Below, piece by piece: positions 8,671-16,966 of a stretch of 64,000 nt of DNA (the stretch's first letter is position 1; each line of letters opens with the position of its first letter). The notes under the pieces are model-generated. The model was given only the letters and a program-made list of their open reading frames with translations, was not told the DNA's origin and searched no databases. The position numbers and the translations under genes were made by a program. The DNA comes from Roseateles_E sp005503085 (lineage in GTDB: Bacteria > Pseudomonadota > Gammaproteobacteria > Burkholderiales > Burkholderiaceae_C): the NCBI RefSeq assembly GCF_028462495.1, contig NZ_JAQOWX010000003.1, positions 1 to 64,000 on the forward strand, read 5' to 3'.

Positions 8671-8700
8671 CCCCTGGCGACCTGAGTTCAGGGGTTTCTT
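8671..8700 (+). terminator. Weak hairpin, possible attenuator
   Basis: CCCCTG (8671-8676) pairs with CAGGGG (8689-8694) and is followed by TTTCTT. It stands 20 bases after the export lipoprotein stop and before the chain-length gene. A 6-bp stem with a 12-base loop is weak, so partial termination that lowers downstream expression fits better than a full stop. Confidence 0.4.
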
Positions 8701-8742
8701 GTCTATTGCCAGCGTGCCTTGCTTGTCTGCAGGCGAATCTAG

Positions 8743-10323
8743 ATGGATTTATTGATAGCCCAGATTCTTTCCATTGCACGCAGCATGTGGAAGTACCGCT
8801 GGCCCGGCGTCCTGGTGGCCTGGGTGACCGGGGCCGTGTGTGCGACGGTCGTGTTCATGATGCCGGATCGCTATCAGGCCAGCGCCCGCATCTATGTGGA
8901 TACTCAGTCGATTCTGAAACCGCTGATGTCGGGTCTGGCCGTGCAGCCCAATGTTGAGCAGCAGGTCGTGATGCTCAGTCGCACCTTGATCAGCCGGCCG
9001 AATGTCGAGAAGCTGGTTCGCATGGCCGATCTCGACCTGAAGAATCAATCCAAAGCCCAGCAGGAAGCCACGATCGAGGCCGTGACCAAGTCGCTGTCGA
9101 TCGGCAGCACGGCCCGGGACAACCTCTACACCCTCTCTTATCGCGACGAGGATCCTGAGACGGCCAAGCGGGTGGTTCAGTCCCTGGTGTCCATCTTCGT
9201 CGAGTCCAGCCTCGGCGCCAGCCGCAAGGACACAGCCACCGCCGCGACCTTCATCAACGAGCAGATCAAGAACTACGAGGCCAAGCTCGAAGAGGCCGAA
9301 GGGCGTCTGAAGGAATTTCGCTTGCGCAACCTGCAGACCATGTCCAGCGATGGCCGCGATTCGGCCTCACGCCTGACCGAGATGAGCGCTCAGCTTGAAC
9401 GCGCCAAGCTGGAGTTGCGCGAGGCCGAGAATGCCCGCGATGCGACCAAGCAGCAAATGGACGGTGAGCGTTCGCGCAGTTCAAATACCACCACCCAGAG
9501 CCTGTTGCAGGAATCCGCCTTGAGTGTGGCTACACCCGAGATCGACTCGCGCCTCGAGATGCAGCGCCGCAATCTGGATGCCTTGTTGCAGCGCTACACC
9601 GATCAGCACCCCGACATCATCAGCACGCGCAAGCTGATCGCCGATCTTGAGGAGCAGAAGAAGCTCGAAGTGGCAAGTTTGCGCAAGGCTGCGATGGCAG
9701 CGCCACCAGGACTGGGCGCAGGATCGACTTTGGTTCAACAGGAACTCAGTCGCATGCTGGCTACCACCGAGGTCCAGGTGGCCTCCCTGCGAGCTCGTGT
9801 CGCCGAATACTCGAGCCGTTACGGCCAGGCCCTGGCTGCATTGAAGACAGCGCCACAACTGGAGGCTGAGGCGGCCCAGTTGAATCGAGACTACGCGATT
9901 CACAAGAAAAACTACGAAGATCTGGTGGCGCGGCGTGAGTCGGCGACGATGTCAGGTGAACTCGATGTGGCGTCCGGCGTTGCAGACTTTCGTCTGATCG
10001 ACCCGCCTCGGGCCTCGTCCAAGCCGGTGGCTCCGAACCGTTTGCTGTTGTTGGGGGGGGCATTGGCTGTTGCCCTTGCCGCCGGCTTGTTCACCGCCTT
10101 CGCCGCCAGCCAGCTGCGTCCGGTTTTTCACGATGGCAATCAGCTCCGGTTGCGCACCGAGTTGCCGGTGCTGGGCGTGGTGTCGCGCCTGGCAACCGAG
10201 GTTGAACGCCGCAAGGAGCGCGTCGACCTGCTTCGCTTCGGCGCCGCATCGGGTGGTTTGGTCGGGGTTTTTGCCCTCGGTTTGGTGGTGATGGCGCTGC
10301 TGATCAGCAGACAGGCGGGTTGA
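8743..10323 (+). CDS. XrtA system polysaccharide chain-length determinant (Wzc/GumC-like)
   Basis: Inner-membrane protein of about 526 residues. A first membrane segment lies near residues 18-38, followed by a Wzz-type domain (MMPDRYQASARIYVDTQSI), a long periplasmic coiled coil (about 175-320, rich in Glu, Lys and Leu), and a second membrane segment near 430-455. A third hydrophobic stretch sits at the C-terminus (GGLVGVFALGLVVMALLI). There is no Walker motif, so kinase activity must come from the next gene, which begins directly after its stop. It matches the XrtA-specific chain-length family. A run of eight G lies at 10053-10060 within the second membrane segment. Role: controls polymer length and links the periplasmic export channel to the kinase. 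Confidence 0.92.
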   Translation: MDLLIAQILSIARSMWKYRWPGVLVAWVTGAVCATVVFMMPDRYQASARIYVDTQSILKPLMSGLAVQPNVEQQVVMLSRTLISRPNVEKLVRMADLDLKNQSKAQQEATIEAVTKSLSIGSTARDNLYTLSYRDEDPETAKRVVQSLVSIFVESSLGASRKDTATAATFINEQIKNYEAKLEEAEGRLKEFRLRNLQTMSSDGRDSASRLTEMSAQLERAKLELREAENARDATKQQMDGERSRSSNTTTQSLLQESALSVATPEIDSRLEMQRRNLDALLQRYTDQHPDIISTRKLIADLEEQKKLEVASLRKAAMAAPPGLGAGSTLVQQELSRMLATTEVQVASLRARVAEYSSRYGQALAALKTAPQLEAEAAQLNRDYAIHKKNYEDLVARRESATMSGELDVASGVADFRLIDPPRASSKPVAPNRLLLLGGALAVALAAGLFTAFAASQLRPVFHDGNQLRLRTELPVLGVVSRLATEVERRKERVDLLRFGAASGGLVGVFALGLVVMALLISRQAG

Positions 10324-11259
10324 ATGAGTAGTCTCATCGAACAGGCGGCGCAGCGTCTTGAGCAACTGCGCAATGCCGGCGTGGTTTTGCCTGGCGATAC
10401 GCTCAACAAGGGAAGCGAGCCGGTATCTGCTGCATTGCCGCTTCGCGACGCACCAGTTCGCGAGGTGATTGAGGAGCCAGTGGCACAGCCTCAATCCAAG
10501 AAGGTGGAACTGGATCTGCATGCCTTGGCGGCGCAAGGATTGCTGACGCCCAACGCGCCGCGTACACATATTGCCGATCAGTACCGTGTCATCAAAAGGC
10601 CATTGATCAAGAACGCGATGGGTAAAGGGGCAGCAACCCTCAATCATGCCAATCTGATCATGGTGACCAGTGCCCTTGCCGGTGAGGGCAAGAGCTTCAC
10701 GTCGCTGAATTTGGCGATGAGTATTGCGGCGGAGATGGACAACACGGTGATGCTGGTCGATGCCGATGTGGCTCGTCCGTCTGTCCTGCGCATGCTGGGT
10801 CTTCCACAAGGGCCGGGTCTGCTGGATGTGCTGGAGGATCAGGTGGACATGGCCAGTGTCTTGCTGCGCACCAATGTCGACAAACTGACGATACTGCCCA
10901 GCGGTACGCCGCATGCACGTGCAACTGAACTGCTCGCCAGCGATGCCATGAGTCATCTGCTCGAAGACATGGCCAATAGGTATCCTGATCGGATCATCAT
11001 CTTTGACTCGCCACCCTTGTTGTTGACCACCGAGTCGCGCGTGCTGGCCTCTCATATGGGGCAAATCGTCGTTGTGGTCCATGCTGACAAGACACCGCAA
11101 AGCGCAGTTCAGCAGGCCGTTGCGACGATCGAGTCCTGCCCGGTCAAGATGCTGTTGCTCAACCAGGCGCGGGCAAATGCGGCAGGTAGCTATGGCTATG
11201 GTTATGGCTACGGGTATGGCTATGGCTACGGGCATGACAATGCAATCCAGAAGGCTTGA
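10324..11259 (+). CDS. XrtA-associated tyrosine autokinase (BY-kinase)
   Basis: Cytoplasmic bacterial tyrosine kinase of about 311 residues. It has Walker A SALAGEGKS (116-124), Walker A' VDADVARP (145-152) and Walker B IIIFDSPP (224-231). The N-terminal 80 residues are a low-conservation linker. The C-terminus is a tyrosine cluster, seven Tyr-Gly pairs at residues 290-303, which in this family is autophosphorylated in trans and controls assembly of the export complex. It begins on the base after the chain-length gene's stop codon and almost certainly works with that protein. Confidence 0.93.
   Translation: MSSLIEQAAQRLEQLRNAGVVLPGDTLNKGSEPVSAALPLRDAPVREVIEEPVAQPQSKKVELDLHALAAQGLLTPNAPRTHIADQYRVIKRPLIKNAMGKGAATLNHANLIMVTSALAGEGKSFTSLNLAMSIAAEMDNTVMLVDADVARPSVLRMLGLPQGPGLLDVLEDQVDMASVLLRTNVDKLTILPSGTPHARATELLASDAMSHLLEDMANRYPDRIIIFDSPPLLLTTESRVLASHMGQIVVVVHADKTPQSAVQQAVATIESCPVKMLLLNQARANAAGSYGYGYGYGYGYGYGHDNAIQKA
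11191..11232 (+). repeat. Tandem Tyr-Gly codon repeat, (YG)7
   Basis: Seven tandem 6-base units of TAY-GGN, mostly TATGGC or TACGGG, encode the tyrosine tail of the autokinase. Copy number could change by slippage without shifting the frame. Confidence 0.9.
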
Positions 11260-12799
11260 GCGAAACCCAGTCTGGCGTCGCATTGATAGCGCTGCCCTGA
11301 TGCGATGCCCGGTAGCCGTGCTGCTGCTTGTTCCGACGCTCAATGCCTGGGCGCAAGAATCAGGAGGCGCGCCGGCGCTATTGATTCAGCCGCGGCTGAG
11401 CCTGACGCAAACGCTGACCGATAATTTGCGCCTGACGAGCCAAGGCAAAGATGCGGCGCTGATCACGAACATTGCACCGGGCATCAGTCTTGTTCGGAAT
11501 ACGGGTCGCATCAAGGGGTCGCTGGACTACGCACTGAACAGCCTCACGTACACCAAGAGTTCGGAAGCAAGTCAGTTACAGAATGCCTTGGCGGCCAAGC
11601 TGACCGCCGAGGCGGTAGAGGACTGGTTGTTTGTCGATATGCAGGCTTCCGTGTCGCAGCAGGCGATCTCGGCTTTCGGTCAGCAGGCGGCCGATCCTTC
11701 TCTGGCCAACGGCAATCAGTCCGAAGTCGCGAGTCTCGCGGTTTCGCCTTATGTCAAGGGGCAGTTGGCTGGTCTGGTCGGATACGACCTGCGCACCAAT
11801 CTGACCGAGTCTCGCGCGAAGGACTCCGTCGCCGGTGATGTGAGCGGTCGCAGCGTGGCGATGCGTTTGAATGGACTGGGTGGAACGAAGCTGTTGAACT
11901 GGGTTGCATCGCTGAGCGACCAGCGCACCCAAGCCCGTGGCAGTCGTGATGTTCAGCAGCTTTCGACCACCGCTACCTTGTTGATCACGCCCGATATTGA
12001 GTGGAATGTCGGTCTGACGGCGGGGCGCGAGCGCAATGATTACACGACATTGTCTCGGGAGAGCAGTACGACCTACGGTGCTAACGCAAACTGGACACCG
12101 ACACCTCGCACCAAGCTGCTGGCCGATTGGATGCGACACAGCTATGGAGACTCTCATACGCTGAGCTTGGAGCATCGCATGGCGCGTACTGTCTGGCGAT
12201 TGTCAGACTCGCAATCGGTCAATACCGGTGGCCCGCAAGGCAATGCCGGGGCGATGACCAACTACGACCTGTACTTCCTTCAGTATGCGGGCCTGGTGCC
12301 CGATCCGAGGGAGCGCGATGTTTTTGTCCGCGCCTTGCTCGTCCGTTTGGGGCTGCCTCCTGGTTCATTGATCAACTCCGGCTTTCTCAGCGCCGCTCCG
12401 ACCTTGTTGCGCAGCCGGTCTTTTTCGTTCTCATGGCAAGGCCTGCGAACCAGTGTGACCGCCATGCTGACGCAGAGTAAAAGCCGCCGTATCGATGTGC
12501 AGGGCCCAGCTGTTGACGACTTGTCTCAGTCGGCGCTCGTGCAGCAGCGTGGTCTCTCGCTGAGCCTGGCCCACCAACTGACACCCACCGACTCGGCGTC
12601 GCTGGTCTTTTCCCAGCAGCAAAGTCTGGGTGATCAACGCAGCCAGGGCACCGACCTGAAGTCATTGACAGCCAACTGGAATGGGCGCTTCGGGGCTCGG
12701 CTGAGTTGGCAATTGGGCCTGCGCCACAGCCGTTTCGAGAGCACGCAGCAGCCTTACCGCGAGAGCGCCGTGATCGCCACCCTTGTCCAGCAGTTCTAG
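11240..12799 (+). CDS. XrtA/PEP-CTERM-associated outer-membrane beta-barrel protein
   Basis: About 519 residues. The signal peptide core is CPVAVLLLVPTLNAWAQ, followed by many alternating polar/hydrophobic strands and a C-terminal ATLVQQF with a terminal Phe, the usual barrel-insertion signal. Position and character fit the PEP-CTERM-associated outer-membrane protein family (TIGR03016), probably the porin-like exit or surface anchor for EPS. The start is uncertain. ATG at 11240 gives an Arg-rich n-region and overlaps the kinase stop by 20 bases; ATG at 11300 starts directly at the hydrophobic core. Neither has a good ribosome site. Confidence 0.85.
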   Translation: MQSRRLERNPVWRRIDSAALMRCPVAVLLLVPTLNAWAQESGGAPALLIQPRLSLTQTLTDNLRLTSQGKDAALITNIAPGISLVRNTGRIKGSLDYALNSLTYTKSSEASQLQNALAAKLTAEAVEDWLFVDMQASVSQQAISAFGQQAADPSLANGNQSEVASLAVSPYVKGQLAGLVGYDLRTNLTESRAKDSVAGDVSGRSVAMRLNGLGGTKLLNWVASLSDQRTQARGSRDVQQLSTTATLLITPDIEWNVGLTAGRERNDYTTLSRESSTTYGANANWTPTPRTKLLADWMRHSYGDSHTLSLEHRMARTVWRLSDSQSVNTGGPQGNAGAMTNYDLYFLQYAGLVPDPRERDVFVRALLVRLGLPPGSLINSGFLSAAPTLLRSRSFSFSWQGLRTSVTAMLTQSKSRRIDVQGPAVDDLSQSALVQQRGLSLSLAHQLTPTDSASLVFSQQQSLGDQRSQGTDLKSLTANWNGRFGARLSWQLGLRHSRFESTQQPYRESAVIATLVQQF

Positions 12800-12802
12800 C
12801 CC

Positions 12803-13906
12803 ATGTATGAAGCTTTTTTCGGGCTGAGCAGCAAGCCGTTCCAACTCAGCCCCGACCCCAATTTCTACTTCGGTAGCAAGCAGCACCGGCGCGCCAAGGC
12901 CTATCTGGACTATGGCGTGCTGCGCAATGACGGCTTCATCGTCATCACCGGCGAGATCGGTGCCGGCAAGACCACCTTGCTGCGCGGCCTGCTGGACAGT
13001 CTGAACCGCAGCAATGTCGTGATCGGCAACCTGGTCACGACCCAGCTCGATGCCGAGGACACCTTGCGCATGGTCGGTGCGGCCTTCGGCGTGCGGGTCA
13101 AGGACCTGCCCAAGTCCGAGCTGTTGATGACCTTGGAGGCCTTCTTCGTCAATCAGACCAGCCAGGGCAAGCGCTGCCTGCTGATCGTTGATGAGGCGCA
13201 GAACCTGACGGCGCGGGCTGTCGAGGAGCTGCGCATGCTGTCCAACTTCCAGTTCGGCAACCAGTCTTTGCTGCAGACCTTCCTGGTCGGCCAGCCCGAG
13301 TTCCGCAACATCCTGCAGCGCCCCGAGATGGAACAGTTCCGCCAGCGTGTGGCGGCCACCTGCCATATCGGACCGCTCGACGAGGACGAGACCCAGCGCT
13401 ATATCGAGCACCGCCTCAAGTGCGCCGGCAGCAGCGGCAAACCCAGCTTCGAGCTCGATGTCTTCCCGCTGATCTACAAGTCCAGCCAGGGCATACCGCG
13501 GCGTATCAACTCGCTGTGCGATCGCCTGCTGTTGCTGGGCTTCATGGGTGGCAAGACCCATCTGCAGGTGGCCGATGTCAATGAGGTGCTGCGCGATCTG
13601 GCCCAGGAGAGCGAGACACCGCTGAAGGCCAGCCATCACAATGGGGTCGCTGCCGGGGCGCCGCTGGATGTGGACCTGAGCCGGCTCAAGCTGGGCGATC
13701 TCAGCGGCCTGTCCGGCGAGATCGCGGCGCTGAATCAGGACCAGCAGTCCGAGCGGCTGCAGCGCCTGGAGAGCAGTCTGATCAGGCTGGAGCGCATCAA
13801 TCTGCAGACCCTGGGTCTGCTACAAAAACTGGTGGAGGCGGTGCGCCCCGCCGGCGCAGCAGCCCCCAGCGCACCGATCACCGCCCCGACCGAGACCAAG
13901 CAATGA
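12803..13906 (+). CDS. XrtA-associated AAA ATPase (ExeA/GspA-like)
   Basis: About 367 residues. It starts with the family signature MYEAFFGLSSKPFQLSPDP. Walker A is GEIGAGKTT (50-58) and Walker B LLIVDEAQ (126-133), with a helical lid region that includes IPRRINSLCDRLLLLGF. The C-terminal 80 residues are predicted coiled coil (SERLQRLESSLIRLERIN) and a Pro/Ala tail. It is a member of the ExeA-type ATPases found in XrtA loci; its exact job in secretion or EPS assembly is not established. It overlaps wecB by four bases (ATGA), so the two are translationally coupled. Confidence 0.92.
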   Translation: MYEAFFGLSSKPFQLSPDPNFYFGSKQHRRAKAYLDYGVLRNDGFIVITGEIGAGKTTLLRGLLDSLNRSNVVIGNLVTTQLDAEDTLRMVGAAFGVRVKDLPKSELLMTLEAFFVNQTSQGKRCLLIVDEAQNLTARAVEELRMLSNFQFGNQSLLQTFLVGQPEFRNILQRPEMEQFRQRVAATCHIGPLDEDETQRYIEHRLKCAGSSGKPSFELDVFPLIYKSSQGIPRRINSLCDRLLLLGFMGGKTHLQVADVNEVLRDLAQESETPLKASHHNGVAAGAPLDVDLSRLKLGDLSGLSGEIAALNQDQQSERLQRLESSLIRLERINLQTLGLLQKLVEAVRPAGAAAPSAPITAPTETKQ

Positions 13907-15036
13907 CAGACGCAGTGACACTGGCCCCCGTGATGTGCGTGGTGGGCGCGCGACCCAACTTCATGAAGATGGCGCCCATCCTGCGGGCGCTGGCCGCTCA
14001 TCAGCCGCCGATTCCGGCCCTGCTGGTGCATACCGGCCAGCACTACGACACCGATATGAGCAAGAAGCTCTTTGTCGACCTGGGCCTGCCGCAGCCGGAC
14101 CTGAATCTCGAGGTCGGCTCCGGCAGCCATGCGCTGCAGACCGCCGAGGTGATGCGCCGCTTCGAGCCGGCGCTGGATGAGCACAAGCCCTCCTGCGTGC
14201 TGGTGGTCGGCGATGTCAATTCGACCCTGGCCTGCACGCTGGTGGCCGTCAAGAAAGGGGTGCCGGTGGCCCATGTCGAGGCCGGCCTGCGCAGCTATGA
14301 CCGCAAGATGCCCGAGGAGATCAACCGTCTGCTGACCGACCAGGTGGCCGACCGCCTCTACACCACCGAGCGCAGCGCCGCCGACAATCTCGCCCGAGAG
14401 GGCATCGCGCTGGAGCGGGTCTGTTTCGCCGGCAATGTGATGATCGACTCGCTGGAGGCCAGCCGGCCGCTGGCGCGCGCGCCAGCGCAAACCTTGCGCG
14501 ATCACGGTCTGGATACGGCCCTGGTGTCCGGGGCATACGGCGTTGTCACGCTGCACCGCCCGTCGAATGTCGATGAGGCCGCGACCCTGAAGCACCTGCT
14601 GGGCCTGCTGGCCCAGGTCGCGGAAGACCTGCCCCTGGTGTTCGCGCTGCACCCGCGTACCCGCAGCAATATCGAGCGCTTCGGCCTTCAGGCGATGCTG
14701 GACCCTTCCCGCGTGGCCCTGCTGCCGCCCCAGGGCTATCTGGAGATGCTGGGCCTGATGGCTGGCGCCGCCATCGTGCTGACCGACTCCGGCGGCCTGC
14801 AGGAAGAGACCACGGCTCTGGGCGTGCCCTGCCTGACCCTGCGCGAGAACACCGAGCGTCCGATCACGGTGGAGCAGGGTACCAATACCCTGATCGGGCT
14901 GGACGGCGAGGCCTTGCTGCATGGTGTGGCCGAGGTACTGGCCGGCCACGGCAAGCGCGGCCGTGTGCCTGAATACTGGGACGGCCATGCCGCCGAGCGC
15001 ATCGCCGCCGATTTGTGGCATTGGCTCAAACCTTGA
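13903..15036 (+). CDS. wecB: UDP-N-acetylglucosamine 2-epimerase (non-hydrolysing)
   Basis: About 377 residues, the full length for WecB, which converts UDP-GlcNAc to UDP-ManNAc. Visible hallmarks are GARPNFMKMAPI at the N-terminus, HTGQHYDTDMS, GDVNSTLAC, HVEAGLRSYD with RKMPEEINR, TLHRPSNVDE and LTDSGGLQEET. These form the UDP and substrate pocket of the GT-B-like epimerase fold. It is cytoplasmic. With the nucleotide-sugar dehydrogenase at 19800 it would give UDP-ManNAcA for the polymer. Its start overlaps the stop of the ATPase gene. Confidence 0.95.
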   Translation: MTDAVTLAPVMCVVGARPNFMKMAPILRALAAHQPPIPALLVHTGQHYDTDMSKKLFVDLGLPQPDLNLEVGSGSHALQTAEVMRRFEPALDEHKPSCVLVVGDVNSTLACTLVAVKKGVPVAHVEAGLRSYDRKMPEEINRLLTDQVADRLYTTERSAADNLAREGIALERVCFAGNVMIDSLEASRPLARAPAQTLRDHGLDTALVSGAYGVVTLHRPSNVDEAATLKHLLGLLAQVAEDLPLVFALHPRTRSNIERFGLQAMLDPSRVALLPPQGYLEMLGLMAGAAIVLTDSGGLQEETTALGVPCLTLRENTERPITVEQGTNTLIGLDGEALLHGVAEVLAGHGKRGRVPEYWDGHAAERIAADLWHWLKP

Positions 15037-15049
15037 CGAGAGCAGCCCT

Positions 15050-15913
15050 ATGTTGATGCCCAGCCGCCAGCCGCGCAATGCGATGACGATCGACGTGGAA
15101 GACTACTTCCAGGTCTCGGCCTTTGCGCCCTATATCGCCCGCAGCGACTGGGACGCGCGCGAATGCCGGGTCGAGCGCAATGTCGAGCGCATCCTGTCCC
15201 TGCTGGAGGCCAGCGGCACCCATGCCACCTTCTTCACACTGGGCTGGGTGGCGCAGCGCTATCCGGCGCTGGTGCGCCGCATCGTCGCCGGCGGCCATGA
15301 ACTGGCCAGCCACGGCTACGGCCACGAGCGCGCCAGCGATCTGAGCCCGGAGGCCTTCCGCAGCGACATCACACGCGCCAAGTCGCTGCTCGAAGACATC
15401 GGTGGCCGGCCGGTGCAGGGCTACCGTGCGCCAAGCTTCTCGATCGGCAAGGGCAATCTCTGGGCGTTCGATGAGTTGCTGGCTGCCGGTTATCGCTACA
15501 GCTCCAGCGTCTACCCGATCCAGCACGACCACTACGGCATGCCCGACTCGCCGCGCTTTGCCTATCCGGTGCGCGAGGGCTTGCTAGAGGTGCCGGTGAC
15601 GACCTTGCGCCTGGGTGGCAAGAACCTGCCCTCCAGCGGCGGTGGCTATTTCCGGCTGCTGCCTTATGCGCTGTCGCGCTGGCTGATAGCCCAGGTCAAC
15701 CGGGTCGACCAGCAGTCGGCGGTGTTCTATTTCCACCCCTGGGAGATCGATGTCGACCAGCCTCGCGTGGCCGGCATCGACGCCAAGACGCGGTTTCGGC
15801 ACTACGTCAATATCCCCCGCACCGAGGCCCGCATCGCACGGCTGCTGCAGGACTTTGCCTGGGGCCGGATGGACGAGATCTTTCTGGGTCAGACCGCGGC
15901 GACCCATCGATGA
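15050..15913 (+). CDS. XrtA system polysaccharide deacetylase
   Basis: About 287 residues. It opens with NAMTIDVEDYFQVSAF, the signature of the XrtA-associated deacetylase, where Asp of DVED is the metal or catalytic residue. It continues with NodB-type motifs: ASHGYGHE (His-x3-His metal site), YRAPSFSIG, SSVYPIQHD and FYFHPWEID. The last is in the DUF3473 region typical of this subfamily. It probably removes N-acetyl groups from the EPS or its precursor. ATG codons at 15050, 15056 and 15083 are all possible; 15050 follows GAGAG at a suitable distance. Confidence 0.92.
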   Translation: MLMPSRQPRNAMTIDVEDYFQVSAFAPYIARSDWDARECRVERNVERILSLLEASGTHATFFTLGWVAQRYPALVRRIVAGGHELASHGYGHERASDLSPEAFRSDITRAKSLLEDIGGRPVQGYRAPSFSIGKGNLWAFDELLAAGYRYSSSVYPIQHDHYGMPDSPRFAYPVREGLLEVPVTTLRLGGKNLPSSGGGYFRLLPYALSRWLIAQVNRVDQQSAVFYFHPWEIDVDQPRVAGIDAKTRFRHYVNIPRTEARIARLLQDFAWGRMDEIFLGQTAATHR

Positions 15914-16956
15914 GCGCCGTGCTCACTATCCGACGCCTGCAGGCGGGCGATGGCCCGGCCGTGTCGGCCTGGGATGCTTTTGTGCTGGCTTGCCCACAGG
16001 CCAGCTTCTTCCACCGCGCCGGCTGGCAGCGCCTGGTCGGCGAGATCTTCGGCCACCGCTGCTTCTTTCTCTATGCCGAGCGCGACGGTCGCATCGAGGG
16101 TGTGCTGCCGCTGGCCCAGGTCAAGAGCCTGCTGTTCGGCCATGCGCTGGTGAGCCTGCCCTTTGGCGTCTATGGCGGCGTGGCCGCCGAGACCGAAGCC
16201 GCTGCCCAGGCGCTGGAGGATGAGGCCCAGCGCATTGCCAAGGAACTCGGCGCCGATCATCTGGAACTGCGCCATGTCCAGCCCCGCCACAGCGACTGGC
16301 CGCGCCAGGATCTCTATGTGACCTTTCGAAAGGAGATCCTGCCCGAGGAAGAGGCCAATATGCTGGCCATCCCGCGCAAGCAGCGCGCGATGGTGCGCAA
16401 AGGCATCAAGAACGGGCTGCAAAGCCATCTTGATGCCGACGCCGGCCGTTTCTTTGCGCTGTATGCCGACAATGTGCACCGCCATGGCACGCCGGCCATG
16501 CCCAGGCGCTATTTCGAGGCCTTGCTGCGCGAGTTCGGTAGCGACTGCGAGGTGCTGACGGTCACCGATGCCCAGGGCACCCCCCTCAGTTCGGTGGTGA
16601 GCTTTTATTTCCGTGACGAAGTGCTGCCCTACTATGCCGGCGATGCCGAGGCGGCGCGCGAACTGGCCGCCAATGACTTCAAATACTGGGAACTGATGCG
16701 GCTGGCCTGTGCGCGCGGACTGAAGGTCTTCGACTACGGCCGCAGCAAGCAGGGCACCGGCTCCTACGCCTTCAAGAAGAACTGGGGCTTCGAGCCGACG
16801 CCGCTGACCTACGAATACTGCCTCTACAAGCGCGACACCGTGCCTCAGAACAACCCGTCCAACGCCAAGTACCAGCTCTTGATCAAGACCTGGCGCCGCA
16901 TGCCTTTGTCCTGGGCGAATTGGTTGGGGCCTTTCATCGTTCGCAGTCTCGGCTGA
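15910..16956 (+). CDS. FemAB-family XrtA/PEP-CTERM-associated protein
   Basis: About 348 residues with the duplicated GNAT fold of FemAB-like acyl/aminoacyl transferases. Recognisable parts are ACPQASFFHRAGWQRLVG, the LPFGVYGGV segment, IPRKQRAMVRKGIKNGLQ (substrate platform), and FDYGRSKQGTGSYAFKKNWG near the C-terminus. The FemAB family of peptidoglycan enzymes uses aminoacyl-tRNA; this XrtA subfamily (TIGR03019) has no proven substrate. Overlap ATGA with the deacetylase suggests paired action, for example acylating an amine freed by deacetylation. Confidence 0.9.
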   Translation: MSAVLTIRRLQAGDGPAVSAWDAFVLACPQASFFHRAGWQRLVGEIFGHRCFFLYAERDGRIEGVLPLAQVKSLLFGHALVSLPFGVYGGVAAETEAAAQALEDEAQRIAKELGADHLELRHVQPRHSDWPRQDLYVTFRKEILPEEEANMLAIPRKQRAMVRKGIKNGLQSHLDADAGRFFALYADNVHRHGTPAMPRRYFEALLREFGSDCEVLTVTDAQGTPLSSVVSFYFRDEVLPYYAGDAEAARELAANDFKYWELMRLACARGLKVFDYGRSKQGTGSYAFKKNWGFEPTPLTYEYCLYKRDTVPQNNPSNAKYQLLIKTWRRMPLSWANWLGPFIVRSLG

Positions 16957-16966
16957 AGGCGCGGCG

